The notes beneath the pieces are model-generated. The model saw nothing but the letters and a program-made list of their open reading frames with translations, searched no databases and was not told the DNA's origin. From the NCBI GenBank assembly GCA_000827265.1, contig KN834882.1, forward strand, positions 5,315 through 69,314: a stretch of 64,000 nt of DNA, read 5' to 3'. Shown here piece by piece: positions 35,767 through 47,458 of the stretch; position 1 is the stretch's first letter, and each line of letters starts with the position of its first letter. A program made the translations under genes and the position numbers. Source of the stretch: Collybiopsis luxurians FD-317 M1. Taxonomy: Eukaryota; Basidiomycota; Agaricomycetes; Agaricales; Omphalotaceae.

Positions 35767-37179
35767 ATGGGCCATCTCACCTTGTGGCGCTTCATCCGCG
35801 AACAGTACCAGACCATCAAGCCGGTCGAGACGGTTGACCTGACTGGTCAAACCGTTATCGTGACGGGAGCTAATAATGGCCTTGGGTTTGAGGCTGCGAA
35901 GCATTTCGCGAGGATGAACCCGGAGCGTTTAATTCTTGCGTGTAGGAATCAGGAAAAGGGAAATGAAGCGGTGTCTAGTGCGTGCATATATGTGTTTAAC
36001 CTACGTGTCTTATTTGCCTAATACTTACATTTACTACCTCTCCTGCGTATACTGGGTGAGTAGAACTTTCGCAAGAGACAGGCTACACCAGAGCGCAAGT
36101 CTGGATACTCGATCTTGCCAGCTTTGCCTCTGTGCGTGAATTCGCAGACCGGTTCGAACGTGAAGGTGGAGGGCGTTTGGATATCCTAGTCGAAAACGCC
36201 GGTATATCGGGTCAAACTACTTATCAGCAAACGGGAGATGGGTATTCTTCGGTGTAAGTAATTCTAATTTCGTGAATGTTCATCCTGAACTCTGAACTAT
36301 GATAGCTTGCAAACCAACGTCCTGGGACCGTCGTTACATGCACTCTTACTTCTCCCCTATATCGTTCAAACTGTAGAAAAATATGGGACGAAACCGAGAA
36401 TCGTGTTCGTATCGAGTGATACACATTACTGGGCGTCGTTTGATGATAAGAGTAAGAAGTTTGTGGACCAACCTAATATGATCGAGGGGTTGTCGAGTAG
36501 GGGGTATTTTGATAAAATGTGAGTTGTCTCTCGTTGAGTTTTTTCGTGGTGGTTGTTGAATCTGTCTGTCTGTGCTAGACCTATGCATAATCGTTACTTT
36601 GACTCGAAACGTAAGTACAGGGGCTTCCCTAAGTGCTACATTCTCCAGTTTTGAAAAGGTTTGACGAGCTTGTTTCCTTGCTTTTCATTTCTATCTCTAG
36701 TTCTTAATGTCCTCTTTGCGCGCGCTCTCCAAGCTCGCATCGGAGCCAAGACACCCTCGATCATCGTCAACGCTGTCAATCCAGGATACTGCTATAGCGG
36801 CTTTCGTCAATCTTTCACGGGGGTTCAAGCCGTTTTTGACTGGTTGATGGAAAAGCTGCTCGCGATGACGACTGAAGAGGGTGGGAGGCAGTTGGTTTGG
36901 GCTGCGGTTGGCGGTAGTGGCGGCTCAACGGGAGAGCAAGAGAAGCTTAAAGGCGGTTATGTCTCGTTTGGAGAGGTTGTGGAACCGAGCGATTATTCGA
37001 TGAGCGAGGAGGGGTTGAAGGTTGAAGAGAAGTATTGGGCAAGTATAATGAATGATAGATCGTTGTTTCGAGTTGCTAATGTCCGTTTTTTTTTTTTTGG
37101 GAAGAATCAACAATTGGAGATTCTGAAAGGACAAGACGGGAGGGTAAAGCAGATTGTCGATCGGCATCTCCAGGATTGA
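35767..37179 (+). CDS. Short-chain dehydrogenase/reductase (WWOX/retinol-dehydrogenase-like)
   Basis: NAD(P)-dependent oxidoreductase of the classical SDR superfamily; substrate unknown. Six exons: 35767-35977, 36076-36253, 36306-36518, 36579-36610, 36701-37038, 37105-37179. Phases all agree and give about 348 residues, usual for this group. Motifs: cofactor loop TGANNGLG (residues 33-40), LDLASFASVREFA, a NAG motif as ENAGIS, the strand RIVFVSSDTHYW, the active site YFDSK (YxxxK) split over the small fourth exon, and NAVNPGYCYSGF. The last intron appears to use a GC donor (TGG|GCAAGT at 37039) with an AG acceptor at 37104. Retaining it would also stay open, so two C-termini are possible. It is the only complete SDR copy; four fragments lie elsewhere in the window. 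Confidence 0.93.
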
Positions 37180-37540
37180 ATAGCGAAGGCAGATGCATGA
37201 GAACCAATGGGATGATTTATTGGGTAGGCATATGCATTCAGTTGGCATGTTATACCCTATTTACTCAAGCTGGACTCGGAAGAGGGGGAGGGACTCAGAG
37301 GGCCCACCCCTGCCACTTGGTCCATTTGCTTGTCGATTGTGTTTGATGTAATACTGTAGTACCTAGATCAAAAATCCCTGCCAGGAAGCTCCTGCAGATT
37401 AATGCCAGTGTTTGCACCTACCTTTGAACACATTAATCCTTCTCAATCTGTTACTTAACGCATCGGTTGCTGGCTCACTATCTTATTAAACTCTGTATGC
37501 ATTTTGGAGTAGACACACGGGACCCCATGTGGTTTGAATC
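37180..37540. other. SDR 3' flank, duplicated at 445-785
   Basis: No gene. Collinear with the unit 1 copy up to the Tc1/mariner insertion point. Confidence 0.7.
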
Positions 37541-37700
37541 TACTCAGGGTCATCAAAAGTACCCAGCATGTATTAAATTAAGACAACGCTACTTTGCACA
37601 TTAAAAATTTTGTTTGCGCTCGTTCTTACTCTCCACTGCCCCGATGCATATTTGCTTTTGTAAAGTAGATAACATTAAGAAATACAGGAATTCTGTGTAC

Positions 37701-39427
37701 TCAGTATTTGGTGTGAGCCCCCTTCACCTTGATAATAGCCTCCATAATATGATCCAACCTGTTAATATACTCGTCAACATCCTTGACTGCAATCTCATCC
37801 CAGACTTTGTGCACAGCTGCAATCAACTGTTGTAAAGTGTTTGGGCAATGACCAAGAGCCCTGATACCCTTTTTGAGTTCATGCCAGACTGGTTCAATGG
37901 GGTTGACATCAGGGGAAGAAGGCAGGTGTGGGAAGATGGAGATGCCATGGTCAGCGAGCCAGTTTTTTGTTCATTTGGCGGCATGGGCAGGTGCGCCATC
38001 TTGTTGGAATGATACCTCCCCCCTCTCTGATTGCATAGCAGTCCAAAATGGCAGCAAAACTGGCTCGAGCACCTGGTTTTTGTAGATTTCGGCATTGATC
38101 CCCCCCTTTTTGCCGCCATCATATTCCATCACCTGCAGTNNNNNNNNNNNNNNNNNNNNNNNNNNNNNNNNNNNNNNNNNNNNNNNNNNNNNNNNNNNNN
38201 NNNNNNNNNNNNNNNNNNNNNNNNNNNNNNNNNNNNNNNNNNNNNNNNNNNNNNNNNNNNNNNNNNNNNNNNNNNNNNNNNNNNNNNNNNNNNNNNNNNN
38301 NNNNNNNNNNNNNNNNNNNNNNNNNNNNNNNNNNNNNNNNNNNNNNNNNNNNNNNNNNNNNNNNNNNNNNNNNNNNNNNNNNNNNNNNNNNNNNNNNNNN
38401 NNNNGGTGTGAGCCCCCTTCACCTTGATAATAGCCTCCATAATATGATCCAACCTGTTAATATACTCGTCAACATCCTTGACTGCAATCTCATCCCAGAC
38501 TTTGTGCACAGCTGCAATCAACTGTTGTAAAGTGTTTGGGCAATGACCAAGAGCCCTGATACCCTTTTTGAGTTCATGCCAGACTGGTTCAATGGGGTTG
38601 ACATCAGGGGAAGAAGGCAGGTGTGGGAAGATGGAGATGCCATGGTCAGCGAGCCAGTTTTTTGTTCATTTGGCGGCATGGGCAGGTGCGCCATCTTGTT
38701 GGAATGATACCTCCCCCCTCTCTGATTGCATAGCAGTCCAAAATGGCAGCAAAACTGGCTCGAGCACCTGGTTTTTGTAGATTTCGGCATTGATCCCCCC
38801 CTTTTTGCCGCCATCATATTCCATCACCTGCAGTGGTCCCTTCTGCCCCTTCATAATGCAACCCCAGATCATAACACAAAGGCTAGACTGCTTGAATGTT
38901 GGAATCAAACAGTCCTCATCGAATTCCTCATCAGCTCAGCATGTTATATAGACTCGGCCACTCTGGTCATCCAGGTAGATATAACATTCATCAGACCAAA
39001 TGACTCTGGATGTGTCAAAACCCTTCTGCTCCTCTGCCCATGCTAACCTCTTCTTCTTCTGAGTCTCCTTAAGCAATGGAACCTTTCTCCCAACCCTCCT
39101 ATGATATCCTTCTGCTGCAAGAAGACACCGAACAGTGGACTCACTGACATTGAGATCCAGGTCAGTAGCAAGCTCTTGAAAGGGCTGTTGGCAGTTGGCT
39201 CATGCACATCTGACAAGCTTTCGGATGCCTTTCTTTGTGATTTTTCTTGGGTGGCCACTGTGAGGCTTGTTCAATGTAGAACCTGTCTTTTTATATTTTG
39301 TCCAAATATCACTGGCTGTAGTTCTCAGAATTCCAACATGTTCTGCAGCAGCAGTGATAGTATTTCCTGCTTCAATGTAGCCAATAAGCCTGTTCTTAGT
39401 CAGAGAGTGGTGCTCAGTAGCAGGCAT
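37701..39427 (-). pseudogene. Tc1-like transposase, three TGA stops
   Basis: Cut-and-paste transposase. ATG at 39427 (MPATEHHSLTKNRLIGYIEAG) begins a helix-turn-helix region with GHPRKITKK; the DDE domain follows with IWSDECYIYL, VSFQQDGAPAHAAK and SSPDVNPIEPVW. Thirty-four residues separate the second D and the E, so it is DD34E. It ends at TGA 37701-37703. Corrected for the assembly duplication, the frame is about 343 codons. In-frame TGA stops sit at 39200-39202, 38936-38938 and 38666-38668 (repeated at 37971-37973). Each occurs where a CGA arginine codon would fit. This copy is inactive as read. Confidence 0.88.
38140..38404. other. Assembly gap (265 N) between identical 430-bp copies
   Basis: The N run is flanked by exact 430-bp duplicates (37710-38139 and 38405-38834). 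The most economical reading is one transposon whose two contig ends overlap and were not merged. Confidence 0.9.
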
Positions 39428-39527
39428 TGCAAATGTACAGGACAGAGATGTATATAATAAACAAAACTTTTGACGCGTCGCGCTGCTTCACACCCCACAT
39501 GATGGATACTTTTGATGACCCTGAGTA

Positions 39528-39954
39528 CAACTGCGAGCCTGCAGGCATGCCTCACTCAAAAAGTTGCCATACTTGATATGAACGCCGCACATGTGGCCAC
39601 CCATCCTGATAACTGTGATTATACCGAAATGGAAAGGATCCGAACAGTAATAATCGGCTTGTGGCTATGGCTAGTATACCATTCTTGAAATTGAGTGATA
39701 TCTTCATGGTCCAAATTTTACTTATGATTCGAATCCTCTTCACTCTAGCATTCAGCATCTAGACAATTTTGGGTCGTCAGACCTATCTTGTCAGCATACC
39801 GTGGTAGAGACATTCTTGTAGAGTGTGCCAAGCTGAAATGCTCCTCCAACCTACCATGAACAGAAGTGCAAAAAAGCCTAACAAAAAGACCTGGACTAGA
39901 GAAAGACCCTGTGGGCAGGAATTAGTGACCGGAAAAACTATTCCCAGCCCCATC
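39528..39954 (+). pseudogene. TIM50 fragment (unit 3, right copy)
   Basis: Sister of 786-1190, with decayed KVAILDMNAAHVATHPD-like and WKGSE-like TIM50 pieces and stops. It is bounded on the left by the Tc1 element and on the right by Copia 2, both inserted into the same duplicated block. Confidence 0.7.
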
Positions 39955-40285
39955 TGTTAGGCGCAGGGTTCTAGAATAAGAAATAATATATAAATGAAGG
40001 TATCCGGCAATAAGGAAAGTGAGTAGTACCTAGAATAAGAAATAATATATACTAGGTAAATCAGTTAGATGCCAGGTATATGCTACATATAAATAACTCA
40101 CAATGAAGGGCAGTAGGTCGGTATCGTACTCGTAGAGTAAAGAAGAGAGGGTAAAGAAAAGGAATAGGAGAAAGCCAAATAAGTAGTTACACAGTAACTA
40201 AAGATCGGAAACGTATTAAGTAAGTGAGTACTAAATATAGTAAGTAAAAAGTCCATTAGGGGTATGAGCAGCGTATACCTCAACA
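39955..40285 (-). repeat. LTR of Copia 2 (3' LTR in element orientation)
   Basis: 331 bp, TGTTAGGCGC ... CTCAACA; contains two GTAGTACCTAGAATAAG-type internal repeats. Differs from its partner at roughly a dozen positions. Confidence 0.9.
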
Positions 40286-40339
40286 CTCCCCCTCACTGTG
40301 CACTTACTCAACACCCATAGCATTGCGGAAATGGATGAA

Positions 40340-43300
40340 TCAGATGCGACTGAGTGATTTGGTCATACAGTCAGTGACCATTTGATCTGTAGGAATATAA
40401 ACAACATCAATTTTGCGTCGTTCAACATTTTTGTGAACGGATTGAAAGCAAATATCAATATGTTTGGTATGCATATGGAAAGTGGCATCGGAGCTAAGAC
40501 AAATGGCACTTTGATTGTTGCAGTAAAGAGTAGTGGGTCCCTGGACAAGAGAGGGAACGAGTTTGCGTAGGAGTTTGCGGCACCACAGGACTTCTTTTGT
40601 GGCGTGACTCAAGGCAATGTATTCGGACTCTGTTGTCAATTGAGTAATGAGATCCTGCTTCTTGGAGGACCACGAGACAACACCTTGGCCGAAAAAGAAA
40701 ATGTAACCACTGACAGACTTATGATCTAAGTCAGAAGCGAAATCGGCATCCGAATAGGCTTCTACAGTGAGTTTTTTGCCTCCCAACTCTAATCCCATAT
40801 CGAGCATTCTGAGAATGTAATGAACAATGCATTTTAGGGCCTTCATGTGTGTGGATGTTGGACTTGATATATAGCGGGAAAGAACAGATACTGAAAAGGT
40901 GATATTGGGACGAGAGCTGTCAGAAAGGTAAATTAGAGAGCCCACTCCCATTCTGTACTGAGCCGCATCCTCGGTTGACAGCATTTCGGCTGAAACGCCC
41001 GCAGATCCAGGAGTGAGGTCAATGCCCAGTTTGAAAGGAGTGGAAATGGGATTCGCATCGGTAAGTCCCATTCTTTCGATTATAGTTTGCATATAGGCCT
41101 TTTGAGCTAACCTGATTGTTCAGCATTCATAGTCCCAAGTTACTGTCATTCCCAGCAGCCAACCGATGCTTCTGAGCTCAGTTATATTAATCCTTCCTTG
41201 ATACTCAACCACAAATCCCCTCGATGTTGCCCTACAGTCCACGACTATGGAAAAGTCATCAGTGGCAACTCCCAGTGAAACATACATCTTCCCGTCTTTC
41301 TTGTGGAACATGCACAGATCGGCTGTACTGGTTTTGAACTTCATGGTGTCAACGAGGATGCTGCAATTCTTGTTGTACCATTCTTTGGCACCTTGACGGC
41401 TTCTGTACAGTGGACGTTTGAGTCGGCAAACTGGATTTTTGATGCGGGAGATGTCGGACTTAGGGGAGTAGTAGTCAATGAGGAATGGGGGAAGGTCCAT
41501 ATATATGGTGTGGTGAAGATCAGCTTGAAGGTAGGCGCTTTCTACATCAATTTGTTCAATGAAGGCACCTTTTGATGCTCCGTATGTGAATAGGATTCGA
41601 AGGGAAGATTTGTGAACAACGGGGGCAAAGGTTTTGTCAAAGTCAATGCCAAACACTTGGCTGTAACCGCCAACACAAATCTGAGCTTTATACTTCAAAA
41701 TATTGCCATCTGTCTGAGCTTCTGACGTAGAGCCACAATGCATTTAGCAACGTTGGTGCCGTCGCGTGGTCTCTCGACTATATCAAAGGTTTGGTAAGTT
41801 TTGAGGCAATCGATTTTGTTTTTGTATGCCTCAGCCCAAGCGTCTTTTTCAGGACCGGATAGAGCTTGAGCAATAGTGGAGGGAGTGCCGTTGACTGCTG
41901 CAAATGCAAGTTCAGCAAGTTTATTGGAGATGAGGTCCTCGTCGTCGTCTTGTTCAGTTTCGGCTAGAAGGGCTCCAAATGCTTTGTTGAATTTGGCTAG
42001 CCCTGCGGTCCTGCCAGCCACAAGGTTCTTGTAATAGCCAGGAGGAGGTCGTTGTCTAGTGGCGTGAGTTTCGGGAGATGGATCAGGGACAGAAGATTGA
42101 GGTGGTAAGTCATTTTTGTCAACAACTGGGCTGGAAGTTTTGAGTTCATCCCTTTGCTCCCCCTCAGACCCAGGAGTATTGAAAATGATATTTCCCAGAT
42201 CATGCTTCTCATCATGCTCAATGCTAACAATGTGTCGACTTGGCCAATAGACGCGAACTGCTTTAGATTCGCAGTCAAATCCAATGAACTTGCCTTCTTT
42301 TCCTCGCTCCACATCCAACTTGTTGGTGTTGAGATCACAAATAGTCAGCGGTGCACCCCAGGCTATCAATTCCTGAAAAGTAGGTTTCGTTCTGTGAACA
42401 ATTTCAAAAGCTGATTTATCTCTGCCGAATGCTGGAATGCGGTTCTGAATCCAAATGGCATGGTTGATAGCTTCGGCCCATAGAAATTTGGGGAGTTTTG
42501 AGGCAGCCAACAGGGCACAAGCATTGGCAAGACAGATGCCAATAACTCATTCGGCAAGGCTGTTCGATTTGGAAGAGTCATGAACATTGAGGTGGCGAAT
42601 GGTCCCAGCCTTAGCAAGGTGAGTCTTGAACAGTTCACTCATAAACTCACCGCCTCAGTCAGAGCCTAATATCTTGATAGATGTAACACCTCTGTGATTT
42701 TTCATGAACACCTCGTATTCCTCGTAACTCCCGAATGCATCAGACTTTGCCTTTAGGAAGTATGGTATGATTTTGTGACTGAAAGCATCAACAATAGGTT
42801 GGAAATATTGAGCATGGCCTAGACTTTGTACACTCACAGGACCCCATAGGTCAGTCACCACTTTGTCACTGTAAGAACTATACTCTGTTTGACTCTCCTT
42901 TGGAAATGGCCTTCGTACGGCTTTAGCTTTAACGCACACATCGCAATAGGGGCATTCAGTGGTATATTCCACTTCAGGAAGGCCATCCGCTAATCGATTC
43001 TTCAAGACATTGATGCAAGAGTCGAAGTTAATATGGCCAAGGAGGTAGTGAAACTCCAAGAGAGTATATTTCTTCTTCAAAGAGAGAGCCACTATTTTGA
43101 CTGGAGTAGGTGGTTTAGTGTTGAGACAGTAAAGTCCTCGGTTACTTGGGATCCGTGCAATGACTTTAGAAACTGGGGAAGGTGAGCGAATTGTGCATAG
43201 ACCGCTGCCGATTTCGAGAGTATAACCTGCTTTGTCTAGCCTGAAGACAGAGATTAAAGTATATGACATCGATGGGGAATAAAGTACATTTTTGAGGGTA

Positions 43301-44613
43301 ATGCTGGTTGGTTTCTCATTCGATCCCATAGGAAAAGAGACAACCATATCCCCCTTGCCCACTGAGGAGAATACTCAGCTGTCAGCTGCACGAATCAGTT
43401 CTGGATCAGTTTCAACGAAGTTGATAAGTGCGTGTCGGTCAGGGGTGAAATGACTGCTCACACCTGTGTCGATTATCTTTGCAGATTCAGAGCCATTTAG
43501 TTCTGCGTGAAAAGCAGTTTGAAACTCTGGTGGATTTTGGGCAGAGCTAGGGGTTAGGAAGGAGTAGTTGTATTCCTTGGCATCGGAGTTGTTGACTTTA
43601 TGCAACTCATTAAAAATGGCCGAAAATGCGTAGTTCTCTGGAGCTTCCTCCACTACATTAGCAGATTTCGGGTTAGCTTTATTCCCTCTTCTCTTCTGCC
43701 AGGGTGCTTGACCCTCTCGTCCACCACCTTTACCATAGCACTTCTCAGCTATGTGACCCTTTTTGTTGCAATTTGAGCAATGAAGGCTCAATTTGTTGAC
43801 ATGTGAGCTACTGCCCTTCTTCATAGAATGTCTAGGGGTTTTAGGACCATGTGAACCGGTACTCATCTTTCCACTTGCCATCATAGCTGCATTCTGAAGT
43901 GCCTTATTAGCTGCCTTTCGTGCGATGTGACCATCGTACTCCTCAAGAATAGGAGAGGTGATAGATGATACGGTTACTGTCCCACCGGTCGAATTAATGC
44001 CGGCAGTAACAGCTTGAGCAATGGCATGGTATGTAGGTGGAAGGGAGAGTTTAAGGTAGGCAATATATGTTCCAGTAGGCAGCAGATGTCCCATGGCAGG
44101 TAAAGACTGACAGAGGTTGTCCATAGTATTGAAATGCTCTTGGACATTGTCATCTTCACCACATCAAGTGGCTTGGAGAGTGCCGAGAACAGAGGTATGG
44201 ACAAGATCCCCTTTCTTTTTGAATAGAACACAAAGTTTATTCCAAGCGTTGGCAGCAGAGCTGGCACCCTTGATGTGATTTAAGGTGCTCTCGGAAAGGC
44301 ATTTGTAGATGATGTCCTTAATCTGCGCCTTGCATTGATGGTAGGTATTGAGTTCAGTTTTGATCTTGTCGACTTTAGTATCAGTTAGTGTAACCGCAGT
44401 TGTGGCGCTGCTTGAGTACCAGATTGTGCCTTTGAGAACAGGTTCGGTAGGTTGGGTGACTTGTCCAGTAATATGTCGATGAAGTCCGGGCTTGTTGACG
44501 ATGTTTGTGTAGACCTTTTCTTTCCAGCTGTGCCAGTTGGAACCATCATCAGCAAGCTTTGGGAGAACATCGAGTTTGTAAGAAGTTTCAATTGTCATCA
44601 TGGCGGGGCCCAT
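40340..44613 (-). pseudogene. Copia 2 gag-pol, five TGA stops and one frameshift
   Basis: In minus-strand order: gag from about 44600 (NWHSWKEKVYTNI); a CCHC knuckle (CSNCNKKGHIAEKC, about 43740-43780); protease (IIDTGVSSHFTPD); GAG-pre-integrase (LEFHYLLGHINFDS ... CPYCDVCVKAKAVRRPF); integrase (DLWGPVSVQSLGHAQYF, LGSD*GGEF, then NGLAE*VIG); RT (KYKAQICVGGYSQVFGIDFD ... KRPLYRSRQGAKEWY, box LGVATDDFS); RNase H (EAYSDADFASDLDHKSVSGY ... TKHIDICFQSVH ... MTKSLSRI). Stops at 44164, 43375, 42655, 42547 and 41120 are all TGA and mostly replace expected arginines. A frameshift lies near 41700-41745. Confidence 0.9.
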
Positions 44614-44617
44614 AACC

Positions 44618-44948
44618 TGTTAGGCACAGGGTTCTAGAATAAGAAATAATATATAAATGAAGGTATCCAGCGATAAGAAAAGTGAGTAGTACCTAGAATA
44701 AGAAATAATATATACTAGGTACGTCAGTTAGATGCCAGGTATATGCTACATATAAATGACTCACAATGAAGGGCAGTAGGTCAGTATCGTACTCGTAGAG
44801 TAAAGAAGAGAGGGTAAAGAAAAGGAATAGGAGAAAGCCAAATAAGTAGTTACACGGTAACTAAAGATCGGAAATGTATTAAGTAAGTGAGTACTAAATA
44901 TAGTAAGTAAAAAGTCTGTTAGGGGTATGAGCAGCGTATACCTCAACA
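44618..44948 (-). repeat. LTR of Copia 2 (5' LTR in element orientation)
   Basis: 331-bp partner of 39955-40285, same ends. Confidence 0.9.
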
Positions 44949-44953
44949 CCATC

Positions 44954-45529
44954 GTAGGCCCATTGAGAAGCATTGACCGATGCATGTACAAGTATGTTAT
45001 TGGGAGAAATGTGAAAGGAAATGGAGGTAGTTTATGGACAGCTGAAATGAATCTGTTGAGGAGTAGAGGTAGCAATACTGCTGCCTTCCTTCGATGCATC
45101 ATCTTTTATATATTTTTTTTGTCAAGGGCCCGATAATTGTCATTATACACACTACCAGCTGCCCGTCCGATTATTACGACAGTTACGAGCTTTGATCAGC
45201 TGGTCTTCCCAGGTGACCGATCAGCCATCCTGCATCTTGGACCAACTCGGACATTAAATTCCTGACTGTTTCTTTCCACTGGCAGAGGTTCGAAATCAAC
45301 GTTCTGGAGAGCAACGAGATCAAAAAAAAAGTGTCACGTTCCAAAAAATACAGCTGTGCTTGACATCATAGAATAAAAATATAACCATTCCAACTTCAGA
45401 TAACTAGCTGGCAAGTCGCCATCTATGCATATTCCATCTTTAACATCCTATTAAAGTGGAGTGGAGTCAGCTACGTGAACCTGTGAACGGTTTATATCAA
45501 CAAACCTTTATATTGAGCTAAATTACAAT
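44954..45529. other. Duplicated spacer (matches 1200-1800)
   Basis: No gene. Continues the unit 1 alignment after Copia 2. Confidence 0.6.
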
Positions 45530-46400
45530 CTCGTAACATTTTGCCATCTTGGGAGCCTCACATTCTCAACCACTCCAGCTCTCAATGATCCGAATTGAGG
45601 CACCTCGAGGGATCCAAGATTGAAAACTAGTTTTGATCTTGCTGTTGCTCCCGCCCAGAGGAAGAACTTGAATGCAAAGTAGACTCTGCCTTTTGGGGGT
45701 GGTGAGGTTCTTGGTGCATGGTCAGGGTCACAGCTGGTGCTGATGATATGAAGATCCATCGAAACAAGAAACCCTACGACCTTCCAGGTCAGACACTCAA
45801 GGCGTCGTTGAGATCAGCCAATCGGGGCTTGACGTCTGCATCCACCTTATGGCTGATATTGACAACCGTCTGCGCTCCCATTCCCATTCATGTGCCCGCT
45901 CTCGCCTATCACGCATGGCAGCAAATGTAGCCGAAGATACAAAGCTGTTCCTGCCAGGCTGACGACCTTCTCCAAATCGGAAATCATTTTTTTCTTCTGC
46001 ACGAGCCTGTCGGGTTTTGGAAGACGGATATGAGGGTCTTGGCCTTGGAAGGAGATGCAGGAGCAGGAGTACGATAAAGAATAGGTGGAGGTAGCACAGG
46101 AAGAGTTATTGGTGTTGATTTCGAAGAGGCAACGGGGGGTTTTTGAAGTAGCAGAAGTACTGGGCGAGGACAACTATGATGCCTTTGCTGAGAGGGAAGA
46201 AGGGCTTTTCCTCGAACTGGAAGCAACAGAACTCTTGCCCTTGCCCAACAACCGTTCATATGATGCTCGACGCGCTATGCATAACCAGTTGAATTATCAC
46301 GGTGACCTCAACATACAGAGAAGTAAATACACACCTCTAATAGTCTCTATCGCCTCTGTCAAAATACCGCACGTTTACAGACTACAGTTTTTTTGAAGGT
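45530..46400 (-). pseudogene. Truncated copy of gene G (unit 3)
   Basis: Minus-strand paralogue of gene G with the same missing start and the same ~0.9-kb 3' deletion as the unit 1 copy. It has a further internal loss between the equivalents of LADLNDA and LSDLEGRR, and more indels. PKGRVYFAFKFFLWAG is still readable near 45660-45700. Confidence 0.6.
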
Positions 46401-46844
46401 GAATAATCTTTCTTTATAGCGAGTCCAGATCGATCAGCTGGGTTAGAAGTGCTTGGAAAACCGAGTCCCATTCTGATTAGACCAAAGAGAAATACATATT
46501 AACGATTAGGAAAAGAGTGGACGAGGAATATGAGATGAGAACATACTCATCGTTTGGCCCTTGGGTGTTTTGGGCAGTTCGAGCCTTGTCAGAGAACCAG
46601 AGCACTGAAGTGTACGGATTACGATATTTGGGAGGGAAGAAAGAAAGAACAGAGACAAGGGGAACCTATGATGTTTTGGGCAGCATTTTGGTTTGATGAA
46701 CGCTGAAATGAAAGAACAGATTCGATTAAGCGCCAATAGCATCACGCATTTCGATGCGCGCAAAACCACCAGTTCTTCGAGTTGATAAGGTCCTCAAATT
46801 TCTGCTTTGGGGAGTTCTGACCCCCAATCCCTGAAAGCATGTAT
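46401..46844. other. Duplicated flank; end of unit homology
   Basis: 46401-46771 aligns with 2660-3030 of unit 1; the match stops abruptly at about 46771, where unrelated transposon-like sequence starts. No gene. Confidence 0.6.
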
Positions 46845-46852
46845 GCCGAATA

Positions 46853-47450
46853 CAGTGTTGCCGCGGTCTGGTCCATGAACCTGAACCAGACCTTAGGTTC
46901 AGGTCCGGTTCAGGGAAAGTCCTGGACCAGACCTCCAGGTGTGGTTCAAGGTTCAGCAGGTCTCTGAACCTGCAGACCTGGACCTGAACCTCTGAACCTC
47001 CAGCTCCTGTGTGACACTGGAAGGTCAATATTTTGTAAAAATTTATAGAGTTTTAGCTCCCTCTGTTGGGAGAAGCAATCTCGAGGTAACATTTTATCCA
47101 ACTAGACCAGTTGCTGCTTCCGATTGACCAAATTGTACCTAAGATGTGAGCCTTATGTCATATGATAATTATGTCATCCTCCCAAATGTAATATGATGAG
47201 CCCTTCGCACTTAGTTTGGATCATATATTAAAGTAATTATTTACTAATACATCAAAGAAATTGCACAAAGATGTGATTTCTTTTGGAAAAAAGTAAAGAT
47301 AAATTTGCTGTTTGGTTGGAGGTTCGAACGTAGTGAACCGGGTCTGAATCCGGACCTGAACCTGAGGTTTGAGGTCCGAAAATTTCCGAACCGGACCTGA
47401 GGTTCAGGTTCGAGGTTCCGCAGAAAGAGAACCGAACCGCGGCAACACTG
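46853..47450. mobile_element. hAT-type MITE (598 bp) with GGTTCAGG-rich arms
   Basis: Terminal inverted repeats CAGTGTTGCCGCGGT are exact at both ends. They are flanked by 8-bp direct repeats that differ by one C/T transition (GCCGAATA at 46845-46852, GCTGAATA at 47451-47458). Eight-bp targets and CAGTG-type ends are typical of hAT elements. The arms are packed with direct and inverted copies of GGTTCAGGTCCGG-like words (AACCTGAACC, GGACCTGAAC). There is no ORF. Confidence 0.85.
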
Positions 47451-47458
47451 GCTGAATA

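Larger units (their letters stand above)
37543..39525 (-). mobile_element. Tc1/mariner transposon (DD34E), assembled with an internal duplication
   Basis: The terminal inverted repeats start CTCAGGGTCATCAAAAGTA on both ends and extend about 28 bp with two mismatches. The target TA is duplicated at 37541-37542 and 39526-39527. The unit 1 copy (around 779-787) shows the uninterrupted site. The assembled length is 1983 bp, but 37710-38139 is repeated exactly at 38405-38834 around an N gap. Removing one copy and the gap gives about 1288 bp, the usual size of Tc1-like elements. The transposase lies on the minus strand. Confidence 0.93.
39955..44948 (-). mobile_element. Copia-type LTR retrotransposon 2 (minus strand)
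   Basis: 4.99 kb. The 331-bp LTRs at 39955-40285 and 44618-44948 are nearly identical, and a polypurine tract on the minus strand (GTGAGGGGGAG) abuts the left LTR. The 5-bp target duplication CCATC is at 39950-39954 and 44949-44953. The paralogous unit 1 locus (about 1187-1200) is uninterrupted by the element, although it differs by some 10 bp there. Gag-pol lies on the minus strand and carries five TGA stops and a frameshift. It is a different family from Copia 1 (different LTRs, gag and RT box). Confidence 0.93.
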
